Shown: positions 17,455 through 26,382 of the stretch, one piece after another
Layout: each line of letters begins with the position of its first letter
How positions within the stretch are numbered: position 1 is the first letter of the stretch
From: CAZJUP01 sp964549275
GTDB taxonomy: Bacteria; Fidelibacterota; Marinisomatia; Marinisomatales; TCS55
Length of the DNA stretch: 64,000 nucleotides
Reading direction: 5' to 3'
NCBI GenBank assembly: GCA_964549275.1
Contig: CAZJUP010000013.1
Location: forward strand, 1 to 64,000
The notes under the pieces: generated by a model
What the model was told of the DNA's origin: nothing
What the model saw: only the letters and a program-made list of their open reading frames with translations
Database searches by the model: none
Position numbers and translations under genes: made by a program

Positions 17455-18048
17455 ATGGGTGCAGTTCCTCAAAGTATCAATCGGCTAATCGAAGAGTTTT
17501 CTCGATTTCCGGGCATCGGACGAAAAACTGCCCAACGGATGGCTTTTCATGTTTTGAAATCAACCCATCAAGACTCTGCCCATTTAGCTGAAGCGGTAAT
17601 GGATGTTAAAACAAAAATTTTGTTTTGCTCTCACTGCGGTGGCATTACAGAAGAAGATCCCTGTTCCATCTGTTCTGATGGAAAACGAGATCCTCAATTG
17701 CTTTGCATTGTGGAAGAGGCAGCTGACATCTATGCTTTTGAAAAAACAAATTCCTTTAGAGGTATTTATCATGTCTTGGGTGGTGTTCTCTCTCCTTTGG
17801 ACGGGATTGGCCCTGATGATTTGAATATCGATAAATTGTTGCAAAGAGTCAGGCCCCAGCAGGAAGTCATTATCGCGACCAATCCAAGTATTGAAGGGGA
17901 TGCCACAGCTCTTTATCTTGCAAAACTCTTAAAAGATAAATCAGTAAAAGTCACACGCTTGGCTCGGGGAATACCGGTCGGTGGGGACTTAGAATATACA
18001 GATGATGCAACCCTAATAAGGGCCATGGAGGGGAGAACGAGTTTATGA
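17455..18048 (+). CDS. recR: Recombination protein RecR
   Basis: A 197-residue protein of typical length. A helix-hairpin-helix (F-P-G-I-G-R-K-T-A-Q-R-M) lies near residues 18-30. A four-cysteine zinc finger (C-S-H-C...C-S-I-C) spans about 57-72, and a Toprim domain with V-E-E-A-A-D and N-P-S-I-E-G-D-A-T follows. RecR works with RecO and RecF in loading RecA at gaps. The ATG directly follows the ybaB stop codon. Confidence 0.97.
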   Translation: MGAVPQSINRLIEEFSRFPGIGRKTAQRMAFHVLKSTHQDSAHLAEAVMDVKTKILFCSHCGGITEEDPCSICSDGKRDPQLLCIVEEAADIYAFEKTNSFRGIYHVLGGVLSPLDGIGPDDLNIDKLLQRVRPQQEVIIATNPSIEGDATALYLAKLLKDKSVKVTRLARGIPVGGDLEYTDDATLIRAMEGRTSL

Positions 18049-18632
18049 TGACTTTACCCAATATATTGACTATTGCCAGAATAATTCTAACCCCATTTTT
18101 TATCATTTGCCTTTTTGCTGATTTTCCAAACGCAAAAGTATGGGCGTTGGTTTTATTCATAATTGCTTCTATCACAGATGCCTACGATGGGTATTATGCC
18201 CGAAAGTACAATTTGGTCACAGATTCAGGGCGTTTTTTGGATCCTCTTGCAGACAAAATACTCGTTTCCTCTGCTTTTATATCCTTTGCAGTAATGGGAC
18301 TTATTGACTATTGGATGGTAGGGCTCATTATCTTCAGAGATTTATTTGTAACCGGATTGAGGATGATGATGACGTCCAGGGGTTTTACGCTGTTAACAAG
18401 CAATATTGCTAAAGCCAAAACAGGTACTCAAATGTCTATTATTGCTTTAATCCTGATATTTCTGGGAGCAAAAGGATTTCTGCATATCTCATTGCTGAAA
18501 ATAATTATCACATTCATGATTGAATATAATCTCATTTATTACCTGACGGGGGCTGTGGCGATTTTTACGCTGTTTACAGGTCTAACTTATGTTTATGATA
18601 ATCGGACGGCTATCCGGAAATTATTTGTATAA
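18045..18632 (+). CDS. pgsA: CDP-diacylglycerol-glycerol-3-phosphate 3-phosphatidyltransferase
   Basis: A 195-residue integral membrane enzyme of phosphatidylglycerol synthesis. The CDP-alcohol phosphotransferase motif D-G-x2-A-R-x8-G-x3-D-x3-D is complete (D-G-Y-Y-A-R ... G-R-F-L-D-P-L-A-D, about residues 46-68), flanked by several hydrophobic helices. It overlaps recR by 4 bases (ATGA type) and is followed by pgpA, the next enzyme of the same pathway. Confidence 0.95.
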   Translation: MMTLPNILTIARIILTPFFIICLFADFPNAKVWALVLFIIASITDAYDGYYARKYNLVTDSGRFLDPLADKILVSSAFISFAVMGLIDYWMVGLIIFRDLFVTGLRMMMTSRGFTLLTSNIAKAKTGTQMSIIALILIFLGAKGFLHISLLKIIITFMIEYNLIYYLTGAVAIFTLFTGLTYVYDNRTAIRKLFV

Positions 18633-18633
18633 A

Positions 18634-19086
18634 ATGCTCCGTATCCTGCCTGAATGGATTGCAACAGTATTTAAAATTGGAAATTTGCCTATTGCTCCAG
18701 GAACGTGGGGAAGTTTAGTGGGTGTAGGGATATGGGCGACAATATTCCAAAAATTTTCATTAAATGTTCAACTCCTTCTCATTATTCTGATATTTTTTCT
18801 TGGGGTATGGACGTCGACGGTTATTGTAAAAAATGAAGAAGAATCCGATCCGTCAAGAATAGTCATAGATGAAATGGTGGGGCAATGGATAGCCTTATTG
18901 GGTTTACCCCTTTCTCTACCAATCGTATTTGCCGGATTTGTTCTATTTCGAATTTTTGATATTTTAAAACCACCTCCAGTAAGACAGTGTGAAAAATGGC
19001 CCCGCGGTTGGGGAGTAATGGGAGATGATATTGCAGCAGGAATGCTAACATTCTGTTGCCTAACTCTATACAGAATATGGGGGTAG
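18634..19086 (+). CDS. pgpA: Phosphatidylglycerophosphatase A
   Basis: About 150 residues from the ATG one base after the pgsA stop; a longer frame reaches back to 18589 inside pgsA but adds nothing conserved. Family motifs: P-I-A-P-G-T-W-G-S near the N-terminus, I-V-I-D-E-M-V-G-Q-W, F-R-I-F-D-I-L-K-P-P-P-V-R, and G-x-M-G-D-D-I-A-A-G-M. It removes the phosphate from phosphatidylglycerophosphate made by PgsA. Several transmembrane helices. Confidence 0.93.
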   Translation: MLRILPEWIATVFKIGNLPIAPGTWGSLVGVGIWATIFQKFSLNVQLLLIILIFFLGVWTSTVIVKNEEESDPSRIVIDEMVGQWIALLGLPLSLPIVFAGFVLFRIFDILKPPPVRQCEKWPRGWGVMGDDIAAGMLTFCCLTLYRIWG

Positions 19087-19087
19087 C

Positions 19088-20305
19088 GTGAATATCGCAC
19101 TCATCACTATTGGCGCCGAACTTCTTAATGGAACTCGAATTGATACAAACGCAGCTTGGATTGGCTGGCATGTAATTCCTTCTGGTGGAGAAATAAAATG
19201 GCATAGAACTGTTCCGGATGAAAAAAAGGAAATCCTTTCGGCATTGAATGATATTCCCAAAAATATTTCTGTTGTATTAATGACTGGAGGATTGGGTCCC
19301 ACCCATGATGATATCACGTCTAGTGTTTTATATGAATATTTTAAGGCCAACCCTCTCTTCGATGAACCGTATTGGAAAAAATTAAGCGAACGATTCAAAA
19401 AGCGTGGCAGAGAAATTCCCGAATCAAACAGAAATCAGGCCATGCGCCCAGATAAGGGGAAGGTCATTGATAATCCCATTGGTTCGGCTCGGGGACTGCA
19501 TTTTACAAACAATCGGTATGAGGTATTTTCCATGCCGGGTGTGCCTGCCGAAATGCAAAGTATGATGCATAATACAGTTTTGCCCTGGATAGTGGAAAAT
19601 TCCAAAAACCAATTCTGCACAAAAACACTGAGAACTACAGGGATAATGGAATCGGCTTTATATGAAAAATTAGAACCGGTATTGAATAAGCATACGGATA
19701 TTGATGTGGCTTTTTTACCTAAATTCATTGGTGTGGATATCCGAATTTTCTCTAAGGATTTGGCAGCGTTAAATAGAACATTATCTGAAATTTATCCCCT
19801 CATAAAAAAATACCATTTTGGAGAGGATAAAGAAGAGTTGGAAGATATCGTCGGTTCCATGCTAGCAGAGAAACATCTTACCATTGCCACTGCGGAATCT
19901 TGTACCGGTGGTCTCATTGGAGACAGGCTGACGAATACTCCGGGGAGTTCAGCATATGTGAAGGGAGGGATAATCTCCTACAGCAATGAGGTAAAACAAA
20001 GTCATTTAGGTGTTCAATTAAACACACTAAAAACCGTCGGGGCCGTTAGTGAAGAAACAGCAAAAGAAATGGCAGACGGTGTAAGAAAATCCCTGAAATC
20101 CGATATAGGATTATCTTCAACCGGTATAGCGGGGCCTGGGGGAGGAACGAAAGAAAAACCGGTTGGATTGGTGTATATTGGTCTTGCGGATAATTCGGGA
20201 GTAAAAGCCTGGAAATATACCCTGTTGAATCACAGGAAAAACAATAAACTGCTGACCAGTCAAATTGCCCTAAACTTACTTAGACTTCATTTGCTCAATG
20301 TATGA
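19088..20305 (+). CDS. cinA: CinA-like protein (ADP-ribose pyrophosphatase / NMN deamidase)
   Basis: A 405-residue protein with a GTG start one base after the pgpA stop. The N-terminal molybdopterin-binding-like domain has I-G-A-E-L-L-N-G and T-G-G-L-G-P-T-H-D-D-I-T. The C-terminal PncC domain has T-A-E-S-C-T-G-G-L-I-G and S-T-G-I-A-G-P-G-G-G. In the family these domains recycle pyridine nucleotides, and cinA is often next to recA, as here (one gene between). Confidence 0.95.
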   Translation: MNIALITIGAELLNGTRIDTNAAWIGWHVIPSGGEIKWHRTVPDEKKEILSALNDIPKNISVVLMTGGLGPTHDDITSSVLYEYFKANPLFDEPYWKKLSERFKKRGREIPESNRNQAMRPDKGKVIDNPIGSARGLHFTNNRYEVFSMPGVPAEMQSMMHNTVLPWIVENSKNQFCTKTLRTTGIMESALYEKLEPVLNKHTDIDVAFLPKFIGVDIRIFSKDLAALNRTLSEIYPLIKKYHFGEDKEELEDIVGSMLAEKHLTIATAESCTGGLIGDRLTNTPGSSAYVKGGIISYSNEVKQSHLGVQLNTLKTVGAVSEETAKEMADGVRKSLKSDIGLSSTGIAGPGGGTKEKPVGLVYIGLADNSGVKAWKYTLLNHRKNNKLLTSQIALNLLRLHLLNV

Positions 20306-20873
20306 ACACTTATTAAGAACATTTTTTGCGGTGCCAGTACCAGAGGCCGTGCTGCCCCTTCAAGAAAAGTTGAAATTAACTTTGTCATCGGTTAAGGGAA
20401 ATATTAAGTGGGTACGGCCAAGTATGCTTCATTTAACTTTGAAATTTCTCGGGCATACACCGCCGGAATCCGTAAAAGATATAAAGAAGGTGATTGAAGA
20501 TGTGGTTCAAGACCAAAAACCTATTCATATGGAAATTTCCGGGACAGGCTGTTTCCCGAAGATTGAACGCCCCCGCGTCCTATGGTTAGGGATGAATGGA
20601 GAAACAGAATCATTGACAAGTCTTGTAAAAAATCTCCATTCCAGGTTAGAACCCTTAGGGTTTTATCCTGAAGAAAAATCGTTCATTCCTCATTTAACTT
20701 TGGCTAGAATAAAATATCCCCAGAAACATACCCCAGACATTACTTCGTATTTATCTAAAAAGTACGAATCCATTTCGTTTAAAATTAATAAAGTGCAATT
20801 TATTAGTAGTGAACTCTTTCCAAATGGCCCTGTTTATACTATTTTAGGGTCTCATTTTTTTAATCATAAATAA
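20298..20873 (+). CDS. thpR: RNA 2',3'-cyclic phosphodiesterase (2H/LigT family)
   Basis: A 191-residue protein with two H-x-T-x motifs at H45 (H-L-T-L-K-F-L-G) and H132 (P-H-L-T-L-A-R), the catalytic pair of 2H phosphoesterases. The N-terminus R-T-F-F-A-V-P is typical. The enzyme opens 2',3'-cyclic phosphates or acts in RNA end processing. It overlaps cinA by 8 bases and precedes recA by 15 bases. Confidence 0.92.
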   Translation: MYEHLLRTFFAVPVPEAVLPLQEKLKLTLSSVKGNIKWVRPSMLHLTLKFLGHTPPESVKDIKKVIEDVVQDQKPIHMEISGTGCFPKIERPRVLWLGMNGETESLTSLVKNLHSRLEPLGFYPEEKSFIPHLTLARIKYPQKHTPDITSYLSKKYESISFKINKVQFISSELFPNGPVYTILGSHFFNHK

Positions 20874-20888
20874 CATTTAGGAGTAATC

Positions 20889-21917
20889 ATGGCCGCAGGC
20901 GAAGATAAAAGAATGAAAGCCTTAGAATTGGCAATTGCCCAAGTTGATAAACAATTTGGTAAAGGGTCTATTATGCGATTGGGTGAGGATGCCCCGATTT
21001 TGGCTGAAAATGCCATTTCTACAGGATGTTTATCTCTGGATGTGGCTCTGGGTATAGGAGGGGTACCTCGGGGTAGAATAATAGAAATTTACGGACCGGA
21101 ATCTTCGGGAAAGACAACATTGGCTCTCCATATTGTTGCCGAAGCCCAAAAGGCCGGTGGATATGCTGCATTTATTGACGCAGAGCACGCCATGGATCCG
21201 CAATATGCTCAAAAACTTGGCGTAAATACGGAAGAATTGCTCGTCTCCCAGCCTGACACCGGTGAACAATCACTGGAAATCACCGAAACCCTCGTTCGCA
21301 GTGGAGCATTGGATGTTATTGTTATCGATTCTGTCGCTGCTCTTGTTCCCAAAGCAGAATTGGAAGGAGATATGGGCGATGCCCACGTGGGGCTACAAGC
21401 AAGGCTCATGTCTCAGGCATTGAGGAAATTAACGGGGACGGTAAATCGTTCTAATACATGTGTAATTTTTATCAATCAGATTCGAGAAAAGATTGGCGTG
21501 ATGTTTGGTAATCCGGAAACAACTCCTGGGGGACGCGCCCTGAAGTTTTATACCTCAGTCCGGATGGAAATCAGAAGAATTACCACTATCAAAGAAGGAA
21601 CTGATGCTGTGGGAAGCCGTGTAAGGGTCAAGGTTGTAAAAAATAAAGTGGCGCCTCCATTTAAAATGACAGAATTTGATCTGATGTACGATCAAGGCAT
21701 ATCTTATGAAGGAGATATCCTGGATCTAGCAGTTAAAGGAGATATCGTTCAAAAAATGGGATCCTGGTTTTCTTTCGGGGACCAGCGCATAGGGCAGGGA
21801 AGAGAAAACGTAAAATCATTTCTGCGGGATAATGCTGATGTAAAGTCCGACATCGTCGTACAGGTTAAACAGTTTATGGGATTGGAATCTGTGCCTGAAT
21901 CGGATGAAAAAAACTAA
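20889..21917 (+). CDS. recA: Recombinase RecA
   Basis: A 342-residue protein of normal length. Walker A is G-P-E-S-S-G-K-T at 69-76 and Walker B is V-I-V-I-D-S-V-A-A-L. The L2 region reads N-P-E-T-T-P-G-G-R-A-L-K-F-Y. It forms filaments on single-stranded DNA for homologous recombination and the SOS response. A good AGGAG ribosome-binding site precedes the ATG. recX overlaps its 3' end. I saw no obvious LexA box in the 15-base gap to thpR, so any SOS control would have to act at the operon head. Confidence 0.98.
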   Translation: MAAGEDKRMKALELAIAQVDKQFGKGSIMRLGEDAPILAENAISTGCLSLDVALGIGGVPRGRIIEIYGPESSGKTTLALHIVAEAQKAGGYAAFIDAEHAMDPQYAQKLGVNTEELLVSQPDTGEQSLEITETLVRSGALDVIVIDSVAALVPKAELEGDMGDAHVGLQARLMSQALRKLTGTVNRSNTCVIFINQIREKIGVMFGNPETTPGGRALKFYTSVRMEIRRITTIKEGTDAVGSRVRVKVVKNKVAPPFKMTEFDLMYDQGISYEGDILDLAVKGDIVQKMGSWFSFGDQRIGQGRENVKSFLRDNADVKSDIVVQVKQFMGLESVPESDEKN

Positions 21918-22542
21918 AGTTCTGTCTGTAAAACTATCCACCCGCCGTTCCGGAAGGCGTGTGGTAAAATTAGAAAATGGAAACGTCTTCAGCATGGCTG
22001 AGGACGTTTTTCTTTTAAAACCGATTCGATCAGGGGATGAATTGACAACGGATGATATTAAGTCTTTATCCCAATCTATTAGAAGGCAGGATGCGTTGGA
22101 ATCCGGCTACCATTTGTTGAGTTACCGCATGAGAAGTGTAGCCGAAATGAGGCAACGACTCCTTAAAAAAGAATATGAATCGGAACTGGTTGAGGGTACT
22201 ATCAACCGACTGTTGGAAAAAGGATATTTGGATGACGAGAAATTTGCACTGATGTTTGGACGGGAAAAAATAAAATCAAAACGATTGGGTCCTCCGGCAT
22301 TAAAAGTAGAACTTGCTTCCCATTTTCTGTCTCAGGAAATTTTAGATAAAACCTTGTCCAAACTCTACAAAGAATATCCGGTTGAAGAATTAATTCAATT
22401 TCACATTGAAAAACGAAAGATTAAAAAAGGTCAGAATTTGACACAAAAAGAAAAAAAGCGCCTCATAAACGGATTAAGACGAAAAGGGTTTTTATGGGAT
22501 GACATACAAAAAGCATTCATTACCTTTGAATTGCTTCTGTAG
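21904..22542 (+). CDS. recX: RecA regulator RecX
   Basis: A 212-residue protein overlapping recA by 14 bases. RecX triple-helix repeats are visible: A-L-E-S-G-Y-H-L-L-S-Y-R-x-R-S, then E-M-R-Q-R-L-L-K-K and I-N-R-L-L-E-K-G-Y-L-D-D-E-K-F-A, and a C-terminal L-R-R-K-G-F-x-W-D-D-I. It inhibits RecA filaments. The N-terminal 55 residues form a beta-type extension common to many RecX proteins. Confidence 0.93.
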   Translation: MKKTKVLSVKLSTRRSGRRVVKLENGNVFSMAEDVFLLKPIRSGDELTTDDIKSLSQSIRRQDALESGYHLLSYRMRSVAEMRQRLLKKEYESELVEGTINRLLEKGYLDDEKFALMFGREKIKSKRLGPPALKVELASHFLSQEILDKTLSKLYKEYPVEELIQFHIEKRKIKKGQNLTQKEKKRLINGLRRKGFLWDDIQKAFITFELLL

Positions 22543-22585
22543 GGAACCTGTTTGCGTATAAAAGAAACAATAGTGAGGCATTAAA

Positions 22586-24283
22586 ATGAAACAAAACCCG
22601 GTTCTAAAACAAAAAAGAAACTTAAATGCATTTGAAGAAAAGATACTACGTAATCTGTCAAACAATATTTTAAGTCAAAGTGAATTCAGGTCTCAAAATG
22701 CATTTCTTGAAGAAGGGAATACAGGGAATTCTCCCATTAAACTCATTACCCAATCCAAACCAAATAGCAAAAATATAGGTGGAAAACAATGGCTAAAGGC
22801 AAGCGGATATGAATCCGTCATTACCCTAAACACAGAGACCAGTAACGTATTTTTAGGTGAAAAAAGACATCTTGTTCCTGAAATTCGTTTTCATGTGGGT
22901 GATTCAGTTTATTTTTGTTCGGATCCTAAAAAATTGACTACAATGTTTAAAAAGGATGCTGTTCCAGAAAATGTTCAGCTTTATCTCCTTAATTATGGGG
23001 AATTAACTATCACTTTGCTTCAAATTCTTAATACAATTAATCGAGGTATAAAAATAGAGGTCAATTCACAAAAAGAAATAGCCGAGACATTTCTTCCCGC
23101 TAAAAAAGGATTTTTGCTTATTGGGGAAACGCAAGCCATTAAACAACTCAAAGACCAGCTAAAATTGAAACCGGAAACTGGATTTTATTTAGGATCCTTA
23201 ATCGAAGAGAAAACCCTGACAATTATTCACAATAAAAAACAAATTGTTGGGTTTCCGTTACATGATTTGGTTCAAGACTTTTTAAAAATTGTCCCTTTAA
23301 CTTTACCACCAAATATCGCTGGGCCTGCGTCCTTTACACCTTACACATTTAAGGAAAAGAAAAATTACTCTAAAGAAACCATCTCTCTTTATAAAAAAGT
23401 AGAATCAAAGGGTGGAAACGAAGTGCATCCAAAATCTGCAGAAAGTACATCTGGAGTAGCTCTTACCGATGGGAGTAAAGGCGAAATTCTTGGCCTTTCG
23501 GTAAATGACAATGGCCATCTGGTTTATCCAGATTTAGAACTTCAGGGAATGGTTGATATGGCCAACGCAGCAAGGAAATTAACTTGTAAAGGGATTCGCC
23601 CTACCATTGGATCTTCTGGAATCTATTTGGATGACCAAAACCCTGCGTCTATTTTGTATTTAAGCGGACTAAAAAAAATGAGCCGTTCGTTGTCTATATC
23701 TATTGAAAATGTATCTACTTTGTCATCGACTGTAAATTTAAGAGGATTTATCACTGTTGCAGGTATAAAACATGATCAAACTCATTTCAACAACAATTCA
23801 TTTAAATCTGAGGGGGATTTTATTTCCATTTTAGGGAGCCACCGTGGAGAACTTGGAATGAGTTTATACTTACAAATGCAAGGAAAAGATTCGGAAGGAA
23901 TTTTACCGGGAATTGATTTGAATATGGAATCCCGGATTCAGGAAGCTGTACTAACAGGAATTAAGGGAAATTTACTTCATTCGGCCACCATGGTGAGTGG
24001 GGGAGGAATTGCCATTGCCATGGCCAAAACCCTTGCCAATAGTGAGGATGGCTTAGGAGCTCGGATTCATTTTTCAAGAAAATTGCGAAAAGATGAATTG
24101 TTATTTGGAGAAACTCAAGGCTTGGTTGTCATTTCAATTGCCGAATCGGATCTCATGGAATTTGAAAGGATCTGCATGAATATCGGTGTGCCGACTACTA
24201 CCGTTGGCCGGGTAACTGATGAGGGTAAATTTACGTTTAATGATTTGATAAATATTTCCGTAAATGACATAATATCAAGGTAA
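22586..24283 (+). CDS. Degenerate PurL-like (FGAM synthase-like) protein
   Basis: A 565-residue protein. The C-terminal 280 residues match the second half of PurL: a dimer-side helix (M-A-N-A-A-R-K-L-T-C-K-G-I-R-P-T, about 323-338), an A-G-I-K strand near 392, then L-L-H-S-A-T-M-V-S-G-G-G-I-A-I-A-M-A near 461 and F-G-E-T-Q-G-L-V-V-I near 507. Residues 155-235 resemble the end of the first AIRS-C domain. The catalytic PurL motif (K-x-E-T-H-N-H-P) and the first ATP-binding domain are missing, and the protein is about 175 residues shorter than small PurL. It is therefore probably not an active FGAM synthase; a structural, nucleotide-sensing or moonlighting role is possible. The stop overlaps the ATG of the next gene (TAATG). 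Confidence 0.72.
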   Translation: MKQNPVLKQKRNLNAFEEKILRNLSNNILSQSEFRSQNAFLEEGNTGNSPIKLITQSKPNSKNIGGKQWLKASGYESVITLNTETSNVFLGEKRHLVPEIRFHVGDSVYFCSDPKKLTTMFKKDAVPENVQLYLLNYGELTITLLQILNTINRGIKIEVNSQKEIAETFLPAKKGFLLIGETQAIKQLKDQLKLKPETGFYLGSLIEEKTLTIIHNKKQIVGFPLHDLVQDFLKIVPLTLPPNIAGPASFTPYTFKEKKNYSKETISLYKKVESKGGNEVHPKSAESTSGVALTDGSKGEILGLSVNDNGHLVYPDLELQGMVDMANAARKLTCKGIRPTIGSSGIYLDDQNPASILYLSGLKKMSRSLSISIENVSTLSSTVNLRGFITVAGIKHDQTHFNNNSFKSEGDFISILGSHRGELGMSLYLQMQGKDSEGILPGIDLNMESRIQEAVLTGIKGNLLHSATMVSGGGIAIAMAKTLANSEDGLGARIHFSRKLRKDELLFGETQGLVVISIAESDLMEFERICMNIGVPTTTVGRVTDEGKFTFNDLINISVNDIISR

Positions 24284-24927
24284 TGAATACATCAGTTAAG
24301 GTAGGAAGCGATACCACGTTTCCAGTAACTAATATTTACTGCGTAGGAAGAAATTACCGGGCTCATGCTCAAGAATTAAATCATGATATATCTAAAAATC
24401 CATTCTTTTTTCAAAAATCGTTACCTGCATTAAATACAGGGAGACAAATTCACTGTCCTGAGGGGCGGATGATCCATCACGAATTGGAAATCGTTCTTCT
24501 TATTGGTACCGAGAGCGCTAAGATACCTGAAGAAAAAGCTATGGATTATGTAGAAGGGATGGCCCTGGGGTTGGATTTAACAGACCGTCCCATGCAATCT
24601 GAATTCAAAGAAAAACAACTCCCCTGGTTATTGTCAAAATCGTTTGCCGGTTCAGCTGTGGTTACACGATTTATAAAACCAGTAAACTTTCCAATGGATG
24701 AATGCTTCTGGCTGAAAATTAATGGAAAAGAAAAACAGAGAGGACATTGTAACCAAATGATTTTTTCTTTTGAGTATCTTATCTCTTATCTGTCTCACCA
24801 CATCCCTTTAATGCGAGGAGACATCATTTACACAGGAACACCGGAAGGTGTAGGGCAATTATTCTCCAGGGATAAAGTTGAAATTGGTATTGGAGTAGAG
24901 ACCTTGGGAGATTATGATGTATCCTGA
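24283..24927 (+). CDS. Fumarylacetoacetate hydrolase (FAH) family protein
   Basis: A 214-residue protein of FAH-superfamily size. It has Y-C-V-G-R-N-Y-R-A-H-A, P-F-F-F-Q-K-S, H-H-E-L-E-I-V-L-L-I-G with the metal-binding acidic residues, G-L-D-L-T-D-R, and T-G-T-P-E-G-V-G at the end. Members hydrolyse or decarboxylate acylpyruvate-type substrates (fumarylpyruvate, acylpyruvate, oxaloacetate). The substrate cannot be read from sequence. It is coupled to both neighbours (TAATG upstream, 14-base overlap downstream). Confidence 0.9.
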   Translation: MNTSVKVGSDTTFPVTNIYCVGRNYRAHAQELNHDISKNPFFFQKSLPALNTGRQIHCPEGRMIHHELEIVLLIGTESAKIPEEKAMDYVEGMALGLDLTDRPMQSEFKEKQLPWLLSKSFAGSAVVTRFIKPVNFPMDECFWLKINGKEKQRGHCNQMIFSFEYLISYLSHHIPLMRGDIIYTGTPEGVGQLFSRDKVEIGIGVETLGDYDVS

Positions 24928-25462
24928 ATCGTCCATTTTCCGGTCGGTTTTGGTTTCATCTCATAAAGAAATAGTCACAAAATGGGAACAGGAAAAAACA
25001 CGTTTTTTCCGATTATTTAAACCCTTGGATGATGTAGAGTATCACTCGACGTGCCTAACGAGTACTTGCAGACATACATTTGGTGAACATATTCACTGTA
25101 TGATTATTTGGATGGAAGCAGCTAAAACATTTTTTAATGCAGTAAAAAATGGTAAGGATATCAATATTCGGCCTATGGATGTTCCCATGCTTCAATGGAC
25201 AAATGACGAAATTGACAAAATACGGCATTTGAGCACATCCCAGCTTTGGGGACGATTAGAAAAATTGGATACGCAAACCGTGGATATCGTGAAAAGAATT
25301 TCCCCAAATGAATTATTTACGGAGCACAATCTTCGTTGGACATGGTTGGTTTGGACCACATTCGGTCATTACGATCTCCATTCTACGGAATTGGAGTTTC
25401 AACGAGAGGGAAAAATTCAAACCGGGCTAGAAAAACAATGGATTTTTCCGGAAAAAGGATAA
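24914..25462 (+). CDS. DinB-like four-helix protein
   Basis: A 182-residue protein. The histidine pattern fits a DinB/YfiT-type metal site: H59/H61 in F-G-E-H-I-H and H152/H156 in F-G-H-Y-D-L-H-S. Helical, Trp-rich, without a signal peptide. Some DinB-superfamily proteins are maleylpyruvate isomerases, and FAH-family hydrolases act next in that pathway. The 14-base overlap with the FAH gene makes a functional link possible but unproven. Confidence 0.62.
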   Translation: MMYPESSIFRSVLVSSHKEIVTKWEQEKTRFFRLFKPLDDVEYHSTCLTSTCRHTFGEHIHCMIIWMEAAKTFFNAVKNGKDINIRPMDVPMLQWTNDEIDKIRHLSTSQLWGRLEKLDTQTVDIVKRISPNELFTEHNLRWTWLVWTTFGHYDLHSTELEFQREGKIQTGLEKQWIFPEKG

Positions 25463-25545
25463 TGTATATTCATCCCTTCATTTCCCATTGTATAAATAAA
25501 AATAGAAGGATTAAAACTGATTGCCAGTGATGAAATTTGTCATAT

Positions 25546-26367
25546 TTATAAAGCGTTTTTCTTTATCAATTCCGCCACAGCAGGATTCGTGTGTTCCAGA
25601 ATGGCAGGATGTAAATTCCCATTTGTAGCCAAAACATGTTTTTGAAAAATGGAATAAGGGGCTCCATCCATTCCGGACACTCTTCCCCCGGCTTCTTGAA
25701 CGATTAAAACTCCCGCAGCAGAATCCCAGGGATGTAAGTCAAATTCCCAGAACCCGTCTAAAATACCTCTTGCAACATGACAAAAATCAACCGCAGCAGA
25801 TCCTGAGCGACGTACCCCCTGAGTCCGATCTGTAAACTCCTGATGTAATTTCAAATTTGTTTTCCATTTTTCACCGTGATTGTATCCGAATCCTGTAACA
25901 AGAAGGCTTTTTTCTAAATCATGCGTAGTGGACACCCGAAGAGGTGAACCGTCCAGGAATGCCCCCATTCCAATTGTTGCAGAAAATATTTTATTTGCAG
26001 GAAGTTCAATGATGATACCTAAGGAGAGCACTTCGTGAATCAATAATCCGATTGAGACAGCAAATGCAGGATATCCATGGACAAAATTTGTCGTTCCGTC
26101 CAGAGGGTCAATTACCCATAAATACTCTGAATCTGAGTTCTGATTTCCACTTTCTTCAGCCAAAATCCCATGCTCAGGAAATTCTTTTAAAAGGGTAGAA
26201 ATAATCCAATCTTCGGATCGCCGGTCCGTCTCCGTAACCAAATCGGTTCTTCCTTTAAAATTTGGAGTTCTGGGTTGATTCAAGGCATCAAAAATAATCT
26301 TGGCACCACCCTGAGCTGCTTCCAGACCCACCTGAAGAAACTCATTTATTTTTCCCCCGTCATTCAT
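25546..26367 (-). CDS. suhB: Inositol-1-monophosphatase family protein
   Basis: A 273-residue protein. Metal-binding motifs: E71-E72 (L-A-E-E-S-G), D87-x-x-D90-G-T (V-I-D-P-L-D-G-T-T-N-F) and the C-terminal W-D-S-A-A-G. Active-site residues are all present, so it is likely an active Mg-dependent, Li-sensitive phosphatase on inositol phosphates or related sugar phosphates. It lies 15 bases downstream of the AGCS symporter gene on the same strand. Confidence 0.94.
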   Translation of the reverse strand: MNDGGKINEFLQVGLEAAQGGAKIIFDALNQPRTPNFKGRTDLVTETDRRSEDWIISTLLKEFPEHGILAEESGNQNSDSEYLWVIDPLDGTTNFVHGYPAFAVSIGLLIHEVLSLGIIIELPANKIFSATIGMGAFLDGSPLRVSTTHDLEKSLLVTGFGYNHGEKWKTNLKLHQEFTDRTQGVRRSGSAAVDFCHVARGILDGFWEFDLHPWDSAAGVLIVQEAGGRVSGMDGAPYSIFQKHVLATNGNLHPAILEHTNPAVAELIKKNAL

Positions 26368-26382
26368 GAAATAGCTTCTGGT

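Noticed and set aside
18589..18633. Longer pgpA start inside pgsA
   Set aside because: Adds 15 residues translated from the pgsA 3' end; ATG 18634 directly after the pgsA stop fits the family.
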